Assembly (NCBI GenBank): GCA_037576215.1 | Contig: JBANDB010000001.1 | Coordinates: 3,348,001-3,412,000, forward strand | Source of the DNA: Armillaria gallica | Taxonomy: Eukaryota; Basidiomycota; Agaricomycetes; Agaricales; Physalacriaceae | Direction of reading: 5' to 3' | DNA length: 64,000 nt | Part shown: positions 56,690 through 64,000 of the stretch, piece by piece | Position numbering within the stretch: position 1 is the stretch's first letter | Layout: every line of letters starts with the position of its first letter | The notes under the pieces: model-generated | The model's input: the letters and a program-made list of their open reading frames with translations, nothing else | The model's database searches: none | What the model was told of the DNA's origin: nothing | Position numbers and translations under genes: made by a program

Positions 56690-58060
56690 CATGATATAAG
56701 TCTGACTTGATCTCATTCAAACTTACCAACCTGCGTGAGATTGCCAGCTCGGTACAGTCTCTTAGCATGACTTGGCAACAAAATAGTGGCTTCTTATTCT
56801 GTGCCACCAAGTTTCGGAGTAGCGCCAAGCTTGAATGGGTGTATCTTAAGGACTTCGACTAACAGGCGAATTCTTGGGCTTTGCGATCGCACATGGGACG
56901 GTGCTATTCATGGATCGTCCACCGCCACTCCGTTTGGGTGTCGGCCGACCAGATAACTTCTGAAACAGAAATTGGGTAGATAGTGGACCCGCTCATCATT
57001 GGCCCTACTTCCCTGCAGAGATACCCTTCGTCCATTCTTCTCTGGTGAAGTTTATGGGCTCCCCTACGTAGAGGAAATAAAGGTGACCCTCGCTGAGAAT
57101 CTCTCCCTTTCGGTAAATCTGAGACTCTGAAGCCAATAGAGTCTAGGCTTCTACTTTAGGCTTGAGGGATGGAACCGCGTGGAACAGGCGGAAGTCGCAG
57201 AGCGGGGCGCTTCCTCCCGAACTGCCCCTCTCCTAGGTGAAAATTTCTGTCTCATCCGCATCGACGTTTGGCCGACGCCCCGATCAATATCCGCGTTCGT
57301 TGTGTTGGATTTCACGACAGAGATCCTTGCGCTCTAGGGCATCCAATGAACGGCTTTATCTTCATACGACTGTTGTTTCAGTTCGAGTCCGGTCTACGAG
57401 TGTCATGACACAGGACTCGCGAAGTTGAGGCGTTGGCGTTTCCTCGCCGCCATGCCGCCATGCCGCTTCCCGTACGAAATATGCAGGTGCTGAGGAGAGT
57501 TCTCTCGGTCTTCATGTGATTGCTCGCTCATTCCGTGAACCGAAAGCAAACCGATCTCTTTGGAATGAAGGAGATAGTTGCCGGGACAGAGAAATGACAA
57601 TGGAGCCGTGCATATGACAGAAGGGAATGTACGCGCCGCTGCTTGGACGTAGCTTTTATCTGAATCGTTGGCATGTGTTCCCAGGACGGCCTTTGCTGGA
57701 AAGTAGGCGGTTCCGTCCGCTCCTAGCTCACAGTGGAGTTCCTTGAAGGAACATGAAGGAACAGAAAGACATGTGCATCATAAGACGACATCGTCGACGG
57801 ACGCGACTTGAGTGCAGTCGCTTCAGACACCACCACCCTCCCAGTGCTTGCGAGTTATGTGTTCAACATATTAATCCTTGGTGATTAAGAATTAAGCGTC
57901 GACTTCAATTCCAAAGAGGACGACCTCGGAGCAACTGGCAGATCCTCTCCGAGCCTTAGAACTTCCAGTGACGCTCTGTAAAGTCATTATAGTGTGACGG
58001 TCGTGGCAGACGCTTTCTGTAGCTGATGATTACGGTCAGACAGTGCAATGACGAAACCCC
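56690..58060. repeat. Left copy of the repeat pair around the NRAMP gene
   Basis: 56830-57900 is collinear with 62120-63330: ACTTTGCGATC-like start, AGTGGACCCGCTCATC, AGAGGAAATAAA, the GTGTTGG...GCGCTCTA block, CTTCATGTGATT, CATTCCGTGAACCGAA, GGAATGAAGG and GGAACAGA. The adjacent 56690-56830 also recurs at 59575-59760 (CATGRTATAAGT, TTGGCAACAA, CAGTGGCTT or AGTGGCTTCTT, TGTRCCAC). No protein frame is kept between copies. Likely an old dispersed element of unknown type, not methylation-decayed. Confidence 0.6.
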
Positions 58061-59574
58061 GTGGGAAGGTCTATTTGGGGAATCACAGCTTTTGCCAAAC
58101 TCGTGGGAATATATTTAATCATTATTTAACTAAGTCTTCCTTGACACTCGATTGTCTCCCTTTTCAATTTGCCTATAGGTATTTTCGTTTCTCTGCCTGG
58201 CTAATTGTGGACCGTCGGCCGCCATCTTACTTGGAGCACACGCCCACATGGAACCAAAATGACCTGGGAGCTTGACGACGACAGCGACAGCGACGAAGAT
58301 GAACGGATAACGAGGTGTGAAGAGAGCAACAGGTCACGACTGTCAGTGGGGGACCAAGGTGCTCTGTCCATCTCTTTCTTTCACGACCGGCCTCAGCGTC
58401 AGCATGTTACGCCAGTTTGCATCAAGACGGAGACCACAGTCCGTCGAACAGGATATATGAAACGAGTACTGATAACAACAGTGGTGCACAATATTCCCTG
58501 GACCTGCATTTCCGGCTTCCGTTCGTCATGCCCATTCTTCCCTCACCGCGGCAGCAAACGCTCCATATCAGCAGTCTCCCCAAATCCATACTTATGTCAT
58601 CGCTGCCCTAACGATATTGACCTCAACATTCGCATCAAATGTGCCCCAAGACCACATATGGTGTCGGCATGGATAGGACGGTCGCTGGCAATACTTGTGG
58701 CCAGTGGACAGTCAAGAAGACAACGGCATTCATTCATTGTACGGCGAATCCTATGCCGGATATCAATATTAATCCTCGCACGGAGATCATTTGTGCAGGA
58801 GGTGGATTATTCGCTAATATCTATTTCTTCATTAAGATCATCGCTGTTAAAGGTTCCCTCTGGGTATGGTTTTATTATATGCCTGCACTGACAGTGATTT
58901 AGGGCACATTCATTTCACTCAAGATGCAGAAGACCCGACTGGACGCCATCCCTCAACGTTCGAACCCCTTGACGTAGCCGTCCTGGAAGATGTACGTTGT
59001 GGTGTACGATGCGCGCATGTTTTTCGGACATATGGAATCTCAACAGGTTAGTACAGGCCTTAGTTCCCCGTCAGATTTCAGTAGTATGCTTAGCCGCAGT
59101 ACGAATGGAGAAAGTCCCCCTTTCATTTGGGTACTAGATCATATCTTCGGGACAAAGACACCATGGTCCTTGAAATTTGGATTGTGTTGAACTTACTGGA
59201 TTTTCCCCTTGTAATGTGATAATCTCCTCGTGACTTTTAAAACTGACTGTGTATTCTCCTGCTTCTAGCATTCACCTTTTGTATCCTAGAGTATCAATAT
59301 AACTCCCATGCCTTGTATTCTTATCGTCCCCGCTGTCATCGAGAAGTTGAGCTTTGTGTTGTCGTCGATCTTCTATTATTGATTTATCTCTGATCAGATC
59401 AAATTGACCAAAGAAACGAGTCGACGGTACGCACCATGTCTACTAGATGATAGGCAATTTGGCGTGGTCTGTGAAGTGGTACTAATGTGTTTCATGCCGC
59501 GCCACCGCAGGATGCGCGGGTAGTGTCAAAATGCTACAGATCGACCGGTATACATAGGACTCGCATAAGCTCTG
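58061..59574. other. 1.5 kb with no supportable gene
   Basis: The longest frame is 228 codons (58205-58891), with mixed composition, no domain and no clean splice signals. It overlaps two other frames and is not treated as a gene. CpG content is normal. Confidence 0.4.
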
Positions 59575-59839
59575 TCATGGTATAAGTTCTAGGATCTATT
59601 TGACTACAGTCGAGCCTACCAAAACTTATCTACCCGGAACTACCGCTCGTGTCCAACTGAGTACACTGTCTCTCGATATAAATTGGCAACAATACAGTGG
59701 CTTATTCTGTACCACTGCGTTTCGTGGCCGCACCTTCCGGTGATTCGTTTCTTGGAGGCCTCATGTGTTCCACATTTCTGGGCTGTCTAGTTAAATACAT
59801 TCTTGTCGATAGCCGCAGCGATTCCTCACCTTCACCTCA

Positions 59840-61385
59840 ATGGCCACTACCTTCAGGTCGTTCTTGAGGACGCTTTGGACTCACGCTCAAAAACACACTG
59901 GCGTCGGGCTTGTATGTGCAGTAGCCTATTTCGACCCGTGAGTACCTCTTCCCTGAAATTTCCCAGCTCTGACGATCCTGCCTATTCATCCAGAGGCAAC
60001 TGGGGCGTTGATCTGCAAGCCGGATCGTCGTACGGATATCGACTGCTTTTCGTCGTCCTCCTAGCTGGTCTGTTCGCTGTGTTCTTCCAGGTATGTTGGC
60101 TGGTGGCTAGCTAGATATGTGTGCTGATTTCATCGACTAGGTATCGGCTCACCGACTAGGATGCGTAACTGGCCTTGACTTGGCCTCGCATTGCCGGGTG
60201 CTGCTCTATCCTCGTCCTACAACCCGCTACCTACTCTTATACCCCCTCTATATTCTTTCGGAGGCGGCGATCGTAGCAACAGACCTGGCAGAGCTGCTCG
60301 GGTCAGCAATTGCCCTGTGTCTGCTCTTTCCCGCTCTCGAAATATGGCACGGTGTGCTGATTACCGCGTTTGACGTCCTTCTCATCCTCGCCTTCGGTGA
60401 CCCCCTTCGTGGACGACCTGTGCGCGTCTTCGAAATCATCATAGCTGCATTGGTGATTGCTGTCCTGATTTGCATGTGCATCATTATCGCTCGTGTGGAC
60501 GTCCACTGGCCGGACGCTTTTCTTGGTTATGTTCCCTCCAAGTACATACTCAAAAATGGAGCTCTATATACGTCGGTGGGCATCCTTGGAGCAACAGTCA
60601 TGCCGCACAGTCTCTTTCTCGGTTCTGCGCTTGCAACACAGGATCGCGTAGCAGCCAACTCTGTTGAAGAAGAAGTAGAAGAAGTAGAGAAGCCGCAGAT
60701 GCTCCGACAACGGATCCGATCTGCCTTCCGCTTGGCGCCCATTTCCCCGCCACTGACATTAAATAATAACTCGCTCTCTTTCATCAAGCTACATTTGTAT
60801 CACGGCATTGCCGACGTCGTCCTCTCACTCCTCTGCTTTGCGGTTGTAATCAATTCCCTCATCCTGATCCTCGCAGGCGCCACCCTTCCTGCCACGACCC
60901 ATACCGCCTCCCTCTTTGACGCTTATGACCTTATCCGCACCGCTGTCTCACCGTCTGCCGCCACCCTCTTCGCCCTTGCACTCCTATTCTCTGGCCAGTC
61001 TTCATCCCTCATTGCCACTGTTGCAGGCCAAGCCGTGTCCGAGGGATTTCTGAACATTCGCCTGTCACCCATGTTCAGGCGGCTCATCACTCGCCTGTTA
61101 TCCCTCGTACCAGCGCTCACGGTCGCTATAGCAATCGGTAGAAGCGGGATTGACACCCTCCTTGTCGCATCCCAGGTCGTTTTGTCCATCGTTCTACCCT
61201 TCATCGTCTTTCCACTTTTGTGGTTGACCAGTAATAGACGCGTCATGTCGGTTGAAAATGACGAGGGAGGCTCCGTGAATTTCAGCAATAGTATACCTAT
61301 TACCTTGCTGGGTGCAGCGATTTGGCTTCTTGTTGTAACGGCGAACGTTTATGTTCTTGTTACCTTGGGCATGGAGACTGCGTAA
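59840..61385 (+). CDS. SMF1: NRAMP-family divalent metal transporter
   Basis: Three exons, 59840-59937, 59994-60090 and 60141-61385; 479 aa. It has DPGN in the first helix (32-35, spliced across intron 1) and MPHS in the sixth (219-222), the two unwound motifs that bind Mn2+/Fe2+, plus SEAAIVATDLAELLGSAIAL in helix 3 and the SGQSSSLIATVAGQ segment. Ten to twelve helices are expected. An acidic loop (EEEVEEVEKP) follows helix 6-7. It would import manganese or iron with protons at the plasma membrane or endosome. Repeats lie on both sides. Start chosen as the first ATG before DPGN. Confidence 0.93.
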
Positions 61386-62119
61386 TCCCCAAACGCCAAT
61401 CCGACAGGCTTCTTACCTTTGCGTCATTCAATGGAAGACACTTGCGGATTATAATCTTGTATCACAGAAGTGTCACAGGGTTGTATCCTCAACATCATCT
61501 AGTGGGACGTTTGGCAAGACTCTGCGCTGGGCAGGACCCCATCGCTTTCTCATCCAACTATTTAGTGTATGTTCTATGCATATGAACGCGCCTCCAGTTC
61601 TCTTGGGTCACTCTTGTGACTTATAAATTACCTTGCTATGTCTTTGATTTGCTGATTTTTGTGGTCGTTTGTTTCACGTTGCTCAAAAAACCTTTTATCT
61701 TTCTTTCTTTTTTGGTTTCAATATGTACCATGTGTACCTACGTTACACGTCTGTTCCTTCTAATCAACTATAATGCACGAAATGGGTCTGATGTTCATAT
61801 ATTACTTCTTCGTGTGCTTCGTCAGACTGCGATTCATGCATACAGTGATTTGGGAGACTATGATGTGCTTGGCATATGTGCCAGCTGAGTGTGCTTGGAG
61901 TACTCGGGTGTCAGGGAACAGTTTCAAGGGACTGAACTAAGCCAGATCAAGTAACACGATGTCAAGTCAAACGATACAAACGTAGGTCAACGGAGCCGGG
62001 AGCAAACTCGTTCAACGAAAAAAGGAATTAAGAGCCCTGCTAACGGCATGGTTTTAATCGATACCGACACACCTAGTGAAAGACAACTAGCAGTCTCTAA
62101 GCTAGTTCAAACCCTTACT

Positions 62120-63440
62120 GCATATCAACGGATGGTCATCTTAAGTCCGGTGTGTCTTGAGGGGAATTCAATTCCTGGACTTTGCGATCATGGGACTATG
62201 CCACGTGGATTTGGGTAGGTCACTCACCATCCCGTTCGGGCGCGTGTAGCAGCTTGGGTGGGTAGTGGACCCGCTCATCTTGACTGATTCCCTACAGAAA
62301 TATCCTTCTTTCGTTGTCCTTTGGCGAAGATTATGGGCCATTCCTTCGAAATCATACTAGAGGAAATAAAAGCGACCCGGGCCGGCGAGGATCATTCTGC
62401 AGCCAGCCTCTTGGGGCCAGCGAACCTGAAGCCGCAGCGATTACTTCCTCGCGCTCCTCCTCGCGCTCCTCCTTCGGCTTGGCTGACGCTAGAAGCTGAT
62501 GTTACGATCGACATCCGCCTTTGCTGTGTTGGTTTACACGTTGGAAGCAAGATCATTTGCGCTCTAAATGCACCATTGAACGCCGTTGTCTTCATACTAT
62601 GAACCTTTCAATCCGAGTCACATCCAAGAGAAGAATGGTAAATTCCTATGACAGCATCAGCATCAGCAACTGTGTCTTTTGGTCTTTATCAACAGTCAGA
62701 CCTGCCCAAAGACGCATGGGCGGTCCGAGAAACACGGAACATCCTAATAACCAGGAATTCTTAATAAGTGTCCTGGAAATAAGACGACCTGATCCCTCGA
62801 AAATCATCCTCTGGCAGATACGCAATCTGAAGGAGCTTTTTAAACCATCCCGCTCGCGAAGTTCAACGAATAATCGCGCTGCCGTGACACCGGTGCTTTT
62901 TCGCCGCCTCATCCCGTTTCACGCACGACGTCTGCAGGACATGGGCTGAAGAGGATACTCTTGGCCTTCATGTGATTTACCGTTCATTCCGTGAACCGAA
63001 GGCCTTAACCCAAACCGATCCCTTCGGAATGAAGGCACGATAGTCGCTAGGACCAGAAATGACGACGGAGCCGACCATATGACAGGAGGGGCTGGACGTG
63101 GCATTTGTCTCGCTGGCATTGATATCCGGAGTGAAATGAGATGGGGGAACTGTATCCAAGGTGATTGAGGATCTGTTATCAGGACGGTATCACTGGAAAG
63201 CAGGTGGTGCTGTCTGGCGGCTCCTCTATTCCGGACTTCCAGCTTATGGTGGAGCTATCGAGAAGGAACAGAGAACATGTATCAGAAGGCGACACTGTCG
63301 ACACCGCAACGAGCACAATCGCCTCCGGGACATCCTAGTGCTTGCGATTTGCGATTTAGGAGATCGACGACTTGATAATTCAGTCTTTTGCGATTTAGGA
63401 TTAAGCATCAACTTCAAGAAGAGATAAATGAACGCTGACG
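62120..63440. repeat. Right copy of the repeat pair around the NRAMP gene
   Basis: Collinear with 56830-57900 in direct orientation. A stretch with two GCGCTCCTCCTC-like runs (62450-62470) is specific to this copy. 61386-62119 and 63441-64000 hold no gene that I can support; the latter has short frames only, for example 63428-63670. Confidence 0.6.
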
Positions 63441-64000
63441 GGCTGCTTCCAATTGAGTGCTTTAGAGATGTGGGTGCCGAAGGGATACGTGAGTTATTTC
63501 AGCCAGTAAAAAATTGTCTACCTTATGCTACAACCAACATCTGTTCGCGTCGCCCGTACTTTATCAAGAAAGAATGGATGGAACTGAAACGTCATGTATA
63601 CCGCAGATATTCTTCATGCCAGCCCTATACAGCGTCGGATTGTCCTTCAAATGCTACGTCTGGCACCTAGGAGATCTTCGCACTGTTTCCGCTCAAAAGC
63701 TGGAGCATTCGCTCGTTGTTTTTGGTCAGCAGAACCAACAGTACTTTGTGAAGAGAGCCGAATTATGGTAAATTGAACGAAGAGTTCGCTTGTCATTCGC
63801 CATGCGTGCAGCTAGGAATGTGTAGCGCTAAACGAGCAGATGCGTGGATATTACGGCCAGACAGACTATAGCGCCACCGCGTAGTTCAGTACCTTGCAGT
63901 GAACAACATAGATCGATCGCTGGATTTAAGGAGTTATCGACGTCGAGGATTGATAGTGAGCGTGGCATTGACCGACGTCGACGATCATCATGCATGTCCA

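Noticed and set aside
58205..58891. 228-codon plus-strand frame
   Set aside because: No domain, mixed basic/hydrophobic composition, overlapping frames of similar length, and no convincing splice context. It may be a chance frame in CpG-rich intergenic DNA.

Overview
The window looks like nuclear DNA of a mushroom-forming basidiomycete (Agaricomycetes). Four host genes have many short GT-AG introns of about 40-65 nt. There are Ty3/gypsy chromoviruses, and decayed copies of families common in these fungi (a 7-TM integral membrane family and an Spt5/KOW-like family). No species can be named from the sequence alone.

Layout. (1) 1-18523: nested LTR retrotransposons. An old minus-strand Ty3/gypsy element (about 2680-18523) carries a nearly complete younger relative (8491-16725, paired LTRs, 5-bp target duplication GGTTG) inside its gag, and a 1.6-kb solo LTR (5927-7516) at another point of gag. 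Both gypsy elements encode a series of tiny membrane-spanning ORFs between the 5' LTR and gag, some with overlapping stop and start codons. This is the most unusual feature of the window. (2) 18524-30427: decayed ORFs, among them an Spt5/KOW-like pseudogene split by two solo LTRs with 4-bp target duplications, and a 3-kb LTR copy holding a further insert with 17 ACTAGT hexamers. (3) 30432-48128: a CpG-poor graveyard made of a 4.5-kb segmental duplication (30432-35090 and 43715-48128), an inverted decayed copy of the MAP kinase locus (35265-36735) and a triplicated intron-containing unit of unknown function (37100-42480). (4) 48129-64000: CpG-rich host sequence with four intact genes: a Fus3/Kss1-type MAP kinase (+), an Slm1-type F-BAR/PH protein (-), an AMT/MEP ammonium transporter (-) and an NRAMP metal transporter (+). 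Repeats of about 1.2 kb lie on both sides of the NRAMP gene.

How it fits together. The repeat-rich part is dominated by CpG to TpG/CpA change. All 12 substitutions between the LTRs of the younger element are at CpG, all 18 in-frame stops I found in the two pol frames are TGA, and a 285-bp stretch of the MAP kinase fell from 24 CpGs to 5 in its decayed duplicate. This points to cytosine methylation of repeats followed by deamination. The host genes do not form one pathway, but MAP kinase signalling, the TORC2/PIP2 effector Slm1 and ammonium and metal uptake are all parts of nutrient response. The AMT upstream region has GATA-factor core sites.
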